64,000 bases of DNA from Lachnospiraceae bacterium XBB1006 (GCA_900115795.1 FOXT01000006.1:115423-179422); one strand, 5' to 3'. Positions 35,978-44,932 are shown, counted from the stretch's first letter. Notes: generated by a model not told the origin, from the sequence alone. Program-made: numbers and translations.

Positions 35978-37447
35978 ATGGGGAAGGAATTTTTTGCAGG
36001 ATTTTATCTTGTAGCAGGTACGGTGATTGCCACGTATTTGTTTCGGGCAATGTTGAAAAAGGATACCATTGGAAAGATTATGGCCAGAGCCTTAGGCGCT
36101 GGCTTGGTTGCTGATATGGCATATATTCTTTATCTTTGTTCTAATGACTATTTTTTAATGTCCGTGTCAAATAGTTTGGTGTTTACCAGTATCGACTGGT
36201 GCTTGTTTTTCTTATTGCAGTTTGTAGTACAATTCACGGGAATTGATACCAAAGGCTTTAATGAAACGAAGATTGCCTACACCATTGTGGGACTCGATTG
36301 CTTGCATTTGCTTGCAAATCCTTTTTTGGAATGTAGCATGCATTATCGGTTCGTGCAGGGAGTGGGCGGTAAATATTTACAGTATCGTATGCAATGGCCG
36401 TTTTTCGTGCATTTGACATTATGCTACATTATGGTTGGTTGGATTTTTGTGTGTCTGTTTATGAAGTACCGCCGGGTAGCAAATTTTTATCGTGCACGTT
36501 ATGCAGTCATCAACATTGCTTTTATGACGGTAATCGTATTAAACATTATCTTTATATTGATTGGGGGAAATGTAGATTTTTCCATTTTGACATATGCCAT
36601 TCTTAGTTGCTTTTTGTATTTCTACGTGTATGATTACAAGGGTACACCGGCTGCTAATGCCACGAAGGCATATTTCGTGGAAGAAGTAAATAACCCGATT
36701 GTGTTCTTCGATTATGAGGGACGGATGCTTATGAGTAATCGTCGGGCACGAGAGGTATTGGCGTTAAACGATGACGAGAATCTGGATAGTTTTTTGCAGC
36801 GTCATTCTTATCTAAAGCTGACCGATGAGCGGGAGCAGTATTTTGAGACAACGCTGATTCATAAGGATTGTGTGATTTATTTCCAGATTCAGTACAAGTT
36901 TTTGCAGGACAAGGATGGAAAGACCATTGGTCAATTCTTTGTATATGATGATATTACCGATAAGAAGCGAGCGTTGATTCAAACGGAATATAACGCGACG
37001 CATGATATTTTGACGGGAACCTATAATCGAAATTATTATGCGACGTTTAAGAAAGAAATCGATGAGAAGGGATTGTATCCGGTATACGGTGCAATTTATA
37101 ACATCAATGGTTTGCGAATGATAAACCAGAATTACGGCGTGGAAACCGGCGATAAGGTGTTGAAACGAATGGCCTGGCTGATGCAGCAGTTCTCCAGAGT
37201 GACGGATTATGTAATCCGTATGGATGGGGGAGAGATGGCGTTGATTTTGCCGGAAACAAGTGAGCGAAAGGCAAATGAGATTTTCCAGAAAATTGAGCGT
37301 CGTATTGGTACCTTCGAAGTGGAAGGAATTGATGTAACGGTAGAAAGCAGCTATTTCCAATTTGAGAAGATTGAGGACTTTGATCGTCTTTATGAAGAGG
37401 CTCGTTGGAAGGTTGTGGAGAAGAAGAAACGTGAACAAGAAGAATAA
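35978..37447 (+). CDS. 7TM-PAS protein with degenerate GGDEF domain
   Basis: A 489-residue protein with about seven membrane helices (1-215), a PAS-like domain (about 225-335, YFVEEVNNPIVFFDYEGRML) and a GGDEF-fold domain (about 340-489). The fold is clear from HDILTGTYNRNYY, but the catalytic positions are changed. The active-site motif is DGGEM (in RMDGGEMALIL, residues 414-424) instead of GGDEF, and the metal-binding region normally DIDxFKxxND reads NINGLRMINQN. Such a protein should not make cyclic-di-GMP; it may bind a nucleotide or act as a partner. The start has an AGGAGGA site. A symmetrical terminator follows. Confidence 0.85.
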   Translation: MGKEFFAGFYLVAGTVIATYLFRAMLKKDTIGKIMARALGAGLVADMAYILYLCSNDYFLMSVSNSLVFTSIDWCLFFLLQFVVQFTGIDTKGFNETKIAYTIVGLDCLHLLANPFLECSMHYRFVQGVGGKYLQYRMQWPFFVHLTLCYIMVGWIFVCLFMKYRRVANFYRARYAVINIAFMTVIVLNIIFILIGGNVDFSILTYAILSCFLYFYVYDYKGTPAANATKAYFVEEVNNPIVFFDYEGRMLMSNRRAREVLALNDDENLDSFLQRHSYLKLTDEREQYFETTLIHKDCVIYFQIQYKFLQDKDGKTIGQFFVYDDITDKKRALIQTEYNATHDILTGTYNRNYYATFKKEIDEKGLYPVYGAIYNINGLRMINQNYGVETGDKVLKRMAWLMQQFSRVTDYVIRMDGGEMALILPETSERKANEIFQKIERRIGTFEVEGIDVTVESSYFQFEKIEDFDRLYEEARWKVVEKKKREQEE

Positions 37448-37448
37448 A

Positions 37449-37477
37449 AAACAGTCACTCGGTTGGAGTGACTGTTT
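37449..37477. terminator. Bidirectional terminator between convergent genes
   Basis: AAACAGTCACTC and GAGTGACTGTTT form a 12-bp stem; A-rich upstream and T-rich downstream flanks allow it to work from both sides. Confidence 0.88.
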
Positions 37478-37479
37478 CT

Positions 37480-38247
37480 TTATTCTTCGCTATCTTCATC
37501 CTGTTCGTATTCATTCTCGTCGTCGTCCCGGGTGACGGTGACTTTGCAGATTGCTTTCTTACCTTTGTATTTTGCTGTAATGGTTGCCTTGCCAACGCCC
37601 ATAACGGTGAGCTTTCCGTTCTTTACAGTTACAACGGATGCATCACTTGACGACCAGCTGATCTGGCTTGGTGAAACGGCTTTACCGTTGTAATAGCCGG
37701 TTAAGATGGATTCCTCATCGTCATCCTCGTCCTCGTCGTCATCCTCGTCGTCGTCATCCTCGTCGAAGTCGTCCTCGTCATCCTCGTCCTCGTCATCATC
37801 GTCATCTTCGTCGAAGTCATCTTCCTCTAATTCCTCTTCATCCTCAAGTTCATCTACCTCGTAGTCCTCATCAGAGAGAGGAGAGTAGGAAAGCTCTAAT
37901 GATGTTTCATTTAATCGAAACGTTGGCGCTTTTATTACAATTGTACAAGTAAGCTTTTTACTCTTTACGATTGCGGTTACGGTTGCTTTGCCGACTTTCT
38001 TACCGGTGACAATGCATCTCTTTCCGGAGACCGAAATGCCTACCTTTCCGGAAGCTTTCCATTGTACTTTCTTGGCTCCGGAAACGGAAAGGGTGATGCG
38101 TTCTCCAACGTAGATACTTGCATGTCGTTTCGAAAGCCTTACCGATGCAGCCTGGGTTTGGAATGCCAGGGATGGGAGCGTGAGTGCTACGGCCATTGCC
38201 CATACCAACACAACTGCACCGAGTTTCTTTAAGGTTCGTTTACTCAT
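37480..38247 (-). CDS. Secreted protein with two Ig-like (BIG2) domains and a long acidic tract
   Basis: A 255-residue exported protein. Signal peptide at 1-33 (cleavage after TQA). Residues about 35-108 and 183-240 are bacterial Ig-like BIG2 domains (GKKVGKATVTAIVKSKKLTC; GVGKATITAKYKGKKAICKV). Between them, residues 125-179 are almost only Asp and Glu, and the last 15 residues are again acidic. There is no LPXTG, SLH or membrane anchor. The acidic tract could bind Ca2+ or other cations or act as a stiff linker; neither is shown. A TACAAT -10 candidate lies at 38291-38296 (minus strand) and an AAGGAGG site precedes the start, so it has its own promoter downstream of the hybrid kinase gene. 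Confidence 0.82.
   Translation of the reverse strand: MSKRTLKKLGAVVLVWAMAVALTLPSLAFQTQAASVRLSKRHASIYVGERITLSVSGAKKVQWKASGKVGISVSGKRCIVTGKKVGKATVTAIVKSKKLTCTIVIKAPTFRLNETSLELSYSPLSDEDYEVDELEDEEELEEDDFDEDDDDDEDEDDEDDFDEDDDDEDDDEDEDDDEESILTGYYNGKAVSPSQISWSSSDASVVTVKNGKLTVMGVGKATITAKYKGKKAICKVTVTRDDDENEYEQDEDSEE
37711..37875 (-). repeat. Low-complexity Asp/Glu codon tract (GAC/GAT/GAG repeats)
   Basis: This stretch encodes residues 125-179 of the BIG2 protein as runs of GAC, GAT, GAG and GAA codons (on the plus strand TCG/TCC/TCA repeats). Near-repeats of six to twelve bases suggest that its length could vary by slippage, without breaking the frame if units are multiples of three. Confidence 0.85.
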
Positions 38248-38315
38248 TTTGAATTACCTCCTTACTTATATCGCTACGTCACTACTAGTTATTGTAGCAT
38301 AAGAAGGTTATATTT

Positions 38316-41300
38316 CTATGAAGGATTAACGAATTTTGCAAGTGTCTGTAACATAATCTTTACGTCAATTGGTTTTACCAAATGTCCATTCATTCCGGCG
38401 TCAATCGCGGCCTTTTTATCTTCTTCAAAGGCATTGGCAGTCATAGCCAAAATAACGATGGAAGATTTGTCTTCCTCCGGAAGAGCACGAATGGCTCTAG
38501 TGGCTTCGTATCCGTTCATTTCCGGCATTTGGACATCCATAAGAATCAAATCATAGTAATTTCCAGGCATTTCCTTTAGTCGTTCAACACAACGGGCACC
38601 GTTCTCCACCCGTTCTACCAGGAAGCCCTTGTCCTGTAGGATATGAGCTGCAATTTCGGCATTGAGCATATTATCTTCTGCAAGTAGAATCCGTTTGCCG
38701 GAAAAAAGGGGTTCATAGTCAATAGCAAGCTCGGTGGAAGCCTCTACGGTGGTGGGTTCCTCTGCCAAACGGTAGGGGATGCGCACCGTGAAGGTGGAAC
38801 CTTCCGAGAGTTTACTGGTAACACGGATGGTTCCATGCATCAGTTCTACAAGTTGTTTTACAATGGGCATTCCAAGTCCCGTTCCCACAATATGGTTTTC
38901 CGATTCCGTTTTTTCACGAGAGAACTCCTCAAATACATGGGGTAAAAATTCTTCGCTCATTCCTATACCCGTATCGGAAATTATGCTCTCAATTATGATT
39001 TCCCCAGGCTTGTTTCCCGGAAACTCTCGGGTTGTATAGGTAATGGAGCCACCGTTTTCCGTATATTTTACGGCATTACTCAGGATGTTTAGAATGATTT
39101 CCCGCACTTTGGTGGCATCTGCAAAAATGTGCCGGTGATCTAAGGTTATGTCCTTGGTAAAAAGAATCTGACGTTTGCGCATGGTATCTTCAAAGACGTT
39201 ACATACATCGTCAATCAAAACAGCCACGTCACAAGGTGTTTCATCAAGGGTAGCCTTGCCACTTTCAATGCGTGCCATTTCCAAAACGTTATTAATTAAC
39301 GAGAGCAAAAACTGGCTGGCCGATTTCAATTTGGTTAAATAGTCCGCTGTTAATGCCCGATTATCCCAATGTGCCTGCATCAACTCTGCAAATCCAATGA
39401 TGGCATTCATCGGTGTTCGAATGTCATGGGACATGTTAAACAAAAAGGTTGTTTTGGCCTTGTTTGCAGCTTCTGCCAGTTCTCTGGCTTCTTCTAACTC
39501 CTGGCGGGCAATTTCCTGTTCGTGAATATCCATAATGGCGCCATATAGATTCTTGATGGTGCCGTCTTCTCGATAAACATAGCGTCCGGAGGCTTTTAAA
39601 TAGCGGTAACTACCGTCTTTTTGCCTGGCACGGTAGACGACCTGTCCCCTGGTCATTTTTTCGGTATTGGTTGCTTCCTCAAAGTCATCCGGGTGAATGA
39701 GTGCTCGCCATTCGTCCAAGGTGCTCGGTGCTTCTTCCCGGTTGGCGTAACCGTGCATTTTTACAAATTCATCGCTGTATTCAAAAGCGGTCATATTACC
39801 CATCTCATCAAAGGAGTGTTTCCAAGGGGCACTACCGAGTGATCGGTAAACCGTGTCCATGGCTTCCTGCAACTGCAGGCGGGCGATGTTGGCTTCCATA
39901 GCAGCAAGTTCCGCCTTCTTTCGGATGTCAATGTTTAACAATGCGCCAAAGAACCGTCCGTCGGTGCCGTCTGCAATTTTTCCAACGGCACGGAACCATT
40001 TATATTCTCCATTCTTGTTGCGAACACGCCATTCGGTGTCAAAGCTGGCACTATAATCGGAGCAAATCTTCTGATCCTCTTGTACAATTTTGGACCAATC
40101 ATCCGGATGGATGTTATCCAAAGCGAATTGATAATCATCGGAATAATCTTCCGTGGTGTATCCCAACATCCTTCGAAGTTCCGCACTATTATGAAAATCC
40201 GTGATACTGCCGTCCTTATGACAGTGCATGGACCAACTGGCCGCGCCAAGGGACGACAGGACACTTTCTTTGGTGATGTTTGCCTCTAGCATATTTCGTT
40301 CCGCCAACTTTGCTTTTCCATATAAGCTGGTGATAAGAATGGTAAAGGCAACAAGCATTAGCAAAGCAATCATGGCGAAGGAAATGGGAAGGAGATGGCG
40401 TCGCAGGAGTTGAGAGAGACTTGGCTGTCCCTGCGTGACTCCATATTGGTAAGTGTGATAGTAAACAAAATCATCTTCCAGTAAACGCAATCCATGATTC
40501 AAAAAGGAAACCAAAATAGAGTTTCCTTTTTGCACGCCCATTCCTAAGGAGAACTGCTTTGGCAATGCCGCATTTTTCAAATGGATATAATGGCTCTGGG
40601 CCAAAATACCGGTGGTGCGGTATCCGTTTAATATGGTGCAATCCGCATCGCCGGATTCCACTGCAGAAAGACAATCCTCAATGGAGGAATACTGAATCAA
40701 TCTGGCGTCAGGATAGTAAAGTCTGGCGTAGTTCAACATCATAAGATTGTTGCTGTTAACGGCAATACTCTTTAGTCGTTCCGTGTTGTATTCACCGGTA
40801 AAAACCAAATCTGTTCCGGCATCAGCAAAGTCATCTGTTTGCAGAAGATTCAACTGTTCGGAAATCCATATATTGGAAAAAATCGGAAATGCAACATCCA
40901 CCGTTCCATCCTGTACGGCCTGATAAAGTTTCTTCTGACTTTGAAAGGAAACATAGTGGATAGTGATGCGATTGCGGATATCCAGGCGTTTCATCATCTC
41001 ATTAAATATTGCAGTCATGACACCGGTAGCATTTCCTTTCGCATCTTGCCCGCAAAACGGAAGGTAGTCACTAAGATATCCTACGGTTAAGGTATGATGC
41101 GTGTCTAACCAATCGGATTCCTCTGCCGTCAGTTGCTGATGAACCGTGTCGTTAAAATACGTACGTTGCAGCGTCTGGTTAAAGTAATAGCCACCTGATT
41201 GAATGGTGTCAAGCGCACGGCTTAACTGGTTTAGTAAGTCCGGTCGCTTGATAGAAACCGCAAGGTAGTATGGACTTTCGCCAATCTTGGTAACCGGTGA

Positions 41301-41921
41301 AAGATCGCTGTCAGAGGTAGCATTATTATCAGTGGATACAAGATAATCAATTTCGTTACGGGAAAAAGCACTGTCACGTTCTGTAAAGCCGGAGTAGTAT
41401 ATCAACTGCGGCGTAAGCTTTTTTTTCTGCAACCATTTTTCAAGACAAGAGGTCATAAGGTTATTCTTAATAACTCCAATCTTAGCATCCTTTAAAAAGG
41501 AATAGTTTGAGGTGGCGAATTTCGTGTGGGCATGTCCGTAAAGATAATAGCTTTCCATACCCATTTCTGTGTTTGGAAAAAGCATCTTGTTTTTCCGAAC
41601 GGCGGTCTTGGACATGCCGGCCATTAAATCAATGTCACCTTTTAGAAAAGCGGTATATAAATCCGACCAATCACCGTAAACGTATTCGTAGTTCCAGCCG
41701 GTGTGGTAGGCAATTTTTTGTAAATATTCATAGCTATAGCCGCTTTTGGGAGCATCATCGGATGCGCCATCTTGAAAATTGGCGCTTTCATAATATCCTA
41801 CACGCACCGTCTTCTCTTTGGAAGTAGTATTCTTGGCGCGTGCAGGAAGTGGATTTATCATAACAACAAATAGACATATGCAAAGAACAATATGCAACGT
41901 ACGTGGTAAATTTTTATTCAT
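38316..41921 (-). CDS. BvgS-like hybrid sensor kinase with two solute-binding and two PAS domains
   Basis: A 1201-residue hybrid kinase. Signal peptide (about 8-29), two tandem SBP-type sensor domains (about 35-270 and 275-505; KTVRVGYYESANFQDGA and HTLTVGYLSDYLPFCGQ open them), a membrane helix near 512-533, then two PAS/PAC domains with classic ends (DTEWRVRNKNGEYKWFRAVG; QVVYRARQKDGSYRYLKASG). HisKA follows with His832 (NMSHDIRTPMNAIIGF), an ATPase domain (ILSNAVKYTENG, VGTGLGMPIVKQLV) and a receiver with Asp in LILMDVQMPEMNG and Lys in LVKPIDV. All catalytic residues are present. It is another probable metabolite sensor; its receiver needs an HPt in trans. It has an AGGAGAT site and runs opposite to the metal genes. 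Confidence 0.92.
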   Translation of the reverse strand: MNKNLPRTLHIVLCICLFVVMINPLPARAKNTTSKEKTVRVGYYESANFQDGASDDAPKSGYSYEYLQKIAYHTGWNYEYVYGDWSDLYTAFLKGDIDLMAGMSKTAVRKNKMLFPNTEMGMESYYLYGHAHTKFATSNYSFLKDAKIGVIKNNLMTSCLEKWLQKKKLTPQLIYYSGFTERDSAFSRNEIDYLVSTDNNATSDSDLSPVTKIGESPYYLAVSIKRPDLLNQLSRALDTIQSGGYYFNQTLQRTYFNDTVHQQLTAEESDWLDTHHTLTVGYLSDYLPFCGQDAKGNATGVMTAIFNEMMKRLDIRNRITIHYVSFQSQKKLYQAVQDGTVDVAFPIFSNIWISEQLNLLQTDDFADAGTDLVFTGEYNTERLKSIAVNSNNLMMLNYARLYYPDARLIQYSSIEDCLSAVESGDADCTILNGYRTTGILAQSHYIHLKNAALPKQFSLGMGVQKGNSILVSFLNHGLRLLEDDFVYYHTYQYGVTQGQPSLSQLLRRHLLPISFAMIALLMLVAFTILITSLYGKAKLAERNMLEANITKESVLSSLGAASWSMHCHKDGSITDFHNSAELRRMLGYTTEDYSDDYQFALDNIHPDDWSKIVQEDQKICSDYSASFDTEWRVRNKNGEYKWFRAVGKIADGTDGRFFGALLNIDIRKKAELAAMEANIARLQLQEAMDTVYRSLGSAPWKHSFDEMGNMTAFEYSDEFVKMHGYANREEAPSTLDEWRALIHPDDFEEATNTEKMTRGQVVYRARQKDGSYRYLKASGRYVYREDGTIKNLYGAIMDIHEQEIARQELEEARELAEAANKAKTTFLFNMSHDIRTPMNAIIGFAELMQAHWDNRALTADYLTKLKSASQFLLSLINNVLEMARIESGKATLDETPCDVAVLIDDVCNVFEDTMRKRQILFTKDITLDHRHIFADATKVREIILNILSNAVKYTENGGSITYTTREFPGNKPGEIIIESIISDTGIGMSEEFLPHVFEEFSREKTESENHIVGTGLGMPIVKQLVELMHGTIRVTSKLSEGSTFTVRIPYRLAEEPTTVEASTELAIDYEPLFSGKRILLAEDNMLNAEIAAHILQDKGFLVERVENGARCVERLKEMPGNYYDLILMDVQMPEMNGYEATRAIRALPEEDKSSIVILAMTANAFEEDKKAAIDAGMNGHLVKPIDVKIMLQTLAKFVNPS

Positions 41922-41998
41922 ATAACTCGTATCTCCTCAAATGACTTTTTTCCTAATTATAATATTATAAAGGATTTTGGGCGGAGATTCCATAGTTT

Positions 41999-42391
41999 TT
42001 ATGAATTTGCAGGGTGATTTTTCAGGAAATCTTTAATAGCGGAAAAGCTTTCCTCACTTAACGTGTGTTCCATGCGACATGCATCATAGGAAGCGGTTTC
42101 CTGCGGTACTCCAAGGGCTGTCAGCCAATCCGATAGAATGGTGTGGCGCTCTAATACCGACGTTGCCCGTGCTTGCCCGGATTCGGTCAGGGATAAAAAA
42201 CCGTGTTCGTTGACATGAACGTAGGATTTTGCGCATAGATTCTTAAGAGCAACACTGATACTTGCCTTGCTGTAGCCTAATTTGTTTGCAAGATCAATGG
42301 AACGAACCTGTGGAAGTTCTCGTGATAGCATGAGAATAGCTTCTAGATAATCTTCTAGAGATTCTTCCGATTTTTGTTTTTGAAAACTCAT
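41999..42391 (-). CDS. DtxR/MntR-family metal-dependent repressor
   Basis: A 130-residue regulator: N-terminal winged helix (SIDLANKLGYSKASISVALK) and a dimerisation/metal domain, with no C-terminal SH3 domain, as in MntR. The apparent ligands are Asp14 (LEDYLEAI, the MntR Asp8 position), His83, Cys105, Glu108 and His109 (ACRMEH, the DtxR/IdeR arrangement). This mixture leaves the metal open: iron or manganese. When loaded with metal it should repress promoters bearing GTTAG/CTAAC palindromes; one such palindrome lies directly in its own promoter, so it is probably autoregulated. It is divergent from the DUF6110-like/ATPase operon. Confidence 0.88.
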   Translation of the reverse strand: MSFQKQKSEESLEDYLEAILMLSRELPQVRSIDLANKLGYSKASISVALKNLCAKSYVHVNEHGFLSLTESGQARATSVLERHTILSDWLTALGVPQETASYDACRMEHTLSEESFSAIKDFLKNHPANS

Positions 42392-42426
42392 AGAGAGGAC
42401 CCCCTTTTTCTTAAAGTAAGCATTAA

Positions 42427-42440
42427 CTAACTATTGTTAG
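42427..42440. promoter_or_regulatory. Candidate DtxR-family operator in the repressor's own promoter
   Basis: CTAAC-TATT-GTTAG, a perfect 5-bp inverted repeat with a four-base spacer. Its right half overlaps the predicted -10 of the minus-strand promoter. Confidence 0.65.
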
Positions 42441-42467
42441 AATACCACAAGTTCACAAAGAAAGCAA
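42439..42467 (-). promoter_or_regulatory. Predicted promoter of the DtxR-family gene
   Basis: On the minus strand, TTGCTT (42462-42467) and TATTCT (42439-42444) are 17 bases apart. The operator lies immediately downstream of and overlapping the -10. Confidence 0.6.
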
Positions 42468-42475
42468 GTAGAAAA

Positions 42476-42512
42476 GTTAGGCTTGATTAACTAAGGTTAG
42501 TAGGAATATAAT
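42476..42512 (+). promoter_or_regulatory. Promoter with CTAA/TTAG operator for the DUF6110-like/ATPase operon
   Basis: TTGATT (42483-42488) and TATAAT (42507-42512) have an 18-base spacer. The spacer contains CTAA-GG-TTAG (42491-42500), and a further GTTAG half site lies at 42476-42480. The arrangement would allow the divergent repressor to block RNA polymerase. Confidence 0.65.
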
Positions 42513-42543
42513 GATTTGAGAATAGAAAAAAGAGGTGAGAAAG

Positions 42544-42849
42544 ATGTTAAAGTGTTTTGAGTGTATTAACTGGAAGAAGACCGGTATTTTTGCAGCAGGT
42601 GTTGCATTTGGAACGGCCGGAATCAAGGTACTTTCAAGCAAAGATGCGAAGAAGGTATACACCAACTGCACAGCGGCGGCATTACGTGCAAAAGAGTGCG
42701 TGATGAAGACGGTAAATATGGTGCAGGAGAATGCGGAAGATATTTATGCGGATGCTAAGAATATCAACGATGAGCGTAAAGCAGCAGAAGAAGCTATGAA
42801 TTGCGAGGATACTTCAGAGGAAGTGACAACAAATGAAATTTCAGATTAA
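42544..42849 (+). CDS. Small DUF6110-like membrane-associated protein
   Basis: A 101-residue protein that resembles the DUF6110 group found before metal ATPases in gut Firmicutes; that name is from memory. It has a short N-terminal Cys-containing segment (MLKCFECINW), one membrane segment (about 11-31, KTGIFAAGVAFGTAGIKVLS), then a helical, acidic tail (EDIYADAKNINDERKAAEEA). Its size and position suggest an accessory of the ATPase that it overlaps by 17 bases. The ATG at 42544 is chosen because AGAGGTGA lies five to seven bases before it; a GTG nine bases upstream is less likely. Confidence 0.7.
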   Translation: MLKCFECINWKKTGIFAAGVAFGTAGIKVLSSKDAKKVYTNCTAAALRAKECVMKTVNMVQENAEDIYADAKNINDERKAAEEAMNCEDTSEEVTTNEISD

Positions 42850-44908
42850 GCATCGCTCCCATCAGCGGTTGCGTGTGCACATGTGCCAGAAGAACATGAG
42901 CTTTGAACAGGCAGATTGTTTGCTTTACTATTTACACGCATATAAGAACGTCACATTTGTAAAGGTGTATGAGCGGACTGCGGATGCAGTCATCTCCTAT
43001 GTGGGAGAGGAAGCCGATATTTTGAAATTGCTTTCTGATTTTTCTTACGATACCGTTGAGGTTCCGGAGGTTGTTTTAGAGAATTCCGGACGTGCACTGA
43101 ATCAGAAATATCAGGAGAAGCTAATTGGTAAAGTAGCCTTTCATTATTTACGGAAGTGGCTGTTGCCGGCGCCTGTTCGCCTTGCGTATAATACCGTGAA
43201 CGCTTTGAAATATGGAAAAGAAGGTATTTCCTGTTTGGCGAAGGGCAAGGTGGAAGTTCCGGTTTTGGATGCCACCGCCATCTGGGTATCTATGCTTCGA
43301 GGGGAAAGCGATGTGGCAGGCTCTATTATGTTTATGCTTGGAATTGGAGAACTGTTGGAAGAGTGGACCCATAAGAAATCCGTAGATGATTTGGCAAGAA
43401 GCCTTTCTCTAAATGTTGGAAATGTGTGGAAAAAAGTGGGCGAACAGCAGATACTGGCGAAAACCTCGGAGATTTCTCTGGAGGATGACATTGTGGTACA
43501 TATGGGCAATGTCATTCCCTTTGATGGTGTGATTATAGATGGCGAAGCCATGGTAAACCAGGCATCTTTAACCGGCGAATCGGTGGCGGTTCGAAAGATA
43601 GAAGGTGGATATGTTTACGCAGGTACGGTAGTCGAAGAGGGAGAATTAACCATTCGCGTGAAAGCCGTAGGTGGAAACAGCCGATTTGAAAAAATCGTAA
43701 CCATGATTGAGGAATCGGAGAAGTTAAAGAGCAGTGTGGAGAGCAAAGCTGCTCATTTGGCGGATAAACTGGTACCCTACAGTTTACTTGGAACGGGATT
43801 GACCTGGCTCGTTACCAAAAACGCAAGCAAGGCGTTGGCCATTCTTATGGTGGATTACAGCTGTGCCTTAAAGCTTGCGATGCCAATTTCGGTTTTGTCG
43901 GCTATTCGAGAAGCCAGCCTTTACAATGTAACGGTGAAAGGCGGGAAGTTCTTAGAGGCAATCGCAGAGGCGGATACCGTGGTACTTGATAAAACAGGTA
44001 CCATTACCAAGGCGCAGCCAACGGTTCACGAGGTGATTTCTTTTGATGGGCAGGATCCGGATGAACTGCTTCGCATTGCGGCATGTTTAGAAGAACATTT
44101 TCCACATTCCATGGCAAAAGCGGTGGTATCGGCTTGTGAAGCCAAGGGACTGCGTCATGAAGAAATGCACTCCAAAGTTGAATACATCGTGGCCCACGGT
44201 GTGGTGTCTACGATTTCAGAGAAGAGAGTAATTATTGGAAGTGCCCATTTTGCCTTTGAAGATGAAAAGGTAGTGATTCCGGATAACAAGCGCGATGTTT
44301 TTGAACAGTTACCACCGGAATATTCCTACTTGTATATGGCGATTGACGGCAAACTTGCAGCCGTATTGTCCATTGAAGATCCGCTTCGGGAAGAGGCACA
44401 GGCAGTGATTACTTCCCTGCGAAAGGCCGGTATCGGTAAGATTGTGATGATGACCGGAGACAGTGAGCGGACAGCGGCAGCCGTTGCCCGGGAGGTTGGC
44501 GTGGATGCATACTTTTCGGAAGTGTTGCCGGAGGATAAAGCGCGGTTTGTGGAAGAAGAGAAGAAGCAAGGAAGACGGGTCATTATGATTGGTGATGGAA
44601 TCAATGATTCTCCGGCTTTATCGGCAGCTGATGTGGGGATTGCCATTCACGACGGTGCGGAAATTGCCAGAGAAATTGCGGATATTACCATTGGTGCGGA
44701 TAATTTGTATCAGATTGTCACGCTGAAATTATTAAGCGATGCATTGATGCATCGGATTCGTCACAATTATCGAACCATTGTGGGATTCAATTCCCTGTTA
44801 ATTGTACTTGGCGTTGCGGGAATTTTGCAACCGACCACAACGGCCTTGTTACATAACACGTCCACATTGATGATTGGACTCAAGAGTATGAATAATCTCT
44901 TGTCGTAA
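42833..44908 (+). CDS. P1B-type heavy-metal translocating ATPase
   Basis: A 691-residue P-type ATPase. The core motifs are present: TGES-type actuator loop (ASLTGESVAVRK), phosphorylation site DKTGTITKAQP (Asp386), MMTGDSERTA and GDGINDSPALSAADVGIA. The membrane metal motif that is CPC or SPC in most P1B pumps reads YSC here (DYSCALKLAMP, Cys344). The N-terminal 110 residues resemble a diverged ferredoxin-like domain (HRSHQRLRVHMC) without a CxxC. It should pump a transition metal out of the cytoplasm; iron, manganese or zinc are possible given the DtxR-type control. It overlaps the small upstream gene, which suggests coupled translation. Confidence 0.9.
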   Translation: MKFQIKHRSHQRLRVHMCQKNMSFEQADCLLYYLHAYKNVTFVKVYERTADAVISYVGEEADILKLLSDFSYDTVEVPEVVLENSGRALNQKYQEKLIGKVAFHYLRKWLLPAPVRLAYNTVNALKYGKEGISCLAKGKVEVPVLDATAIWVSMLRGESDVAGSIMFMLGIGELLEEWTHKKSVDDLARSLSLNVGNVWKKVGEQQILAKTSEISLEDDIVVHMGNVIPFDGVIIDGEAMVNQASLTGESVAVRKIEGGYVYAGTVVEEGELTIRVKAVGGNSRFEKIVTMIEESEKLKSSVESKAAHLADKLVPYSLLGTGLTWLVTKNASKALAILMVDYSCALKLAMPISVLSAIREASLYNVTVKGGKFLEAIAEADTVVLDKTGTITKAQPTVHEVISFDGQDPDELLRIAACLEEHFPHSMAKAVVSACEAKGLRHEEMHSKVEYIVAHGVVSTISEKRVIIGSAHFAFEDEKVVIPDNKRDVFEQLPPEYSYLYMAIDGKLAAVLSIEDPLREEAQAVITSLRKAGIGKIVMMTGDSERTAAAVAREVGVDAYFSEVLPEDKARFVEEEKKQGRRVIMIGDGINDSPALSAADVGIAIHDGAEIAREIADITIGADNLYQIVTLKLLSDALMHRIRHNYRTIVGFNSLLIVLGVAGILQPTTTALLHNTSTLMIGLKSMNNLLS

Positions 44909-44932
44909 ATAAAAGATATGGAAAACATAAAG

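Noticed and set aside
37668..37952. Arg/His/Pro-rich open frame opposite the Asp/Glu tract
   Set aside because: It is the complement of the acidic codon repeats and has no ribosome site.
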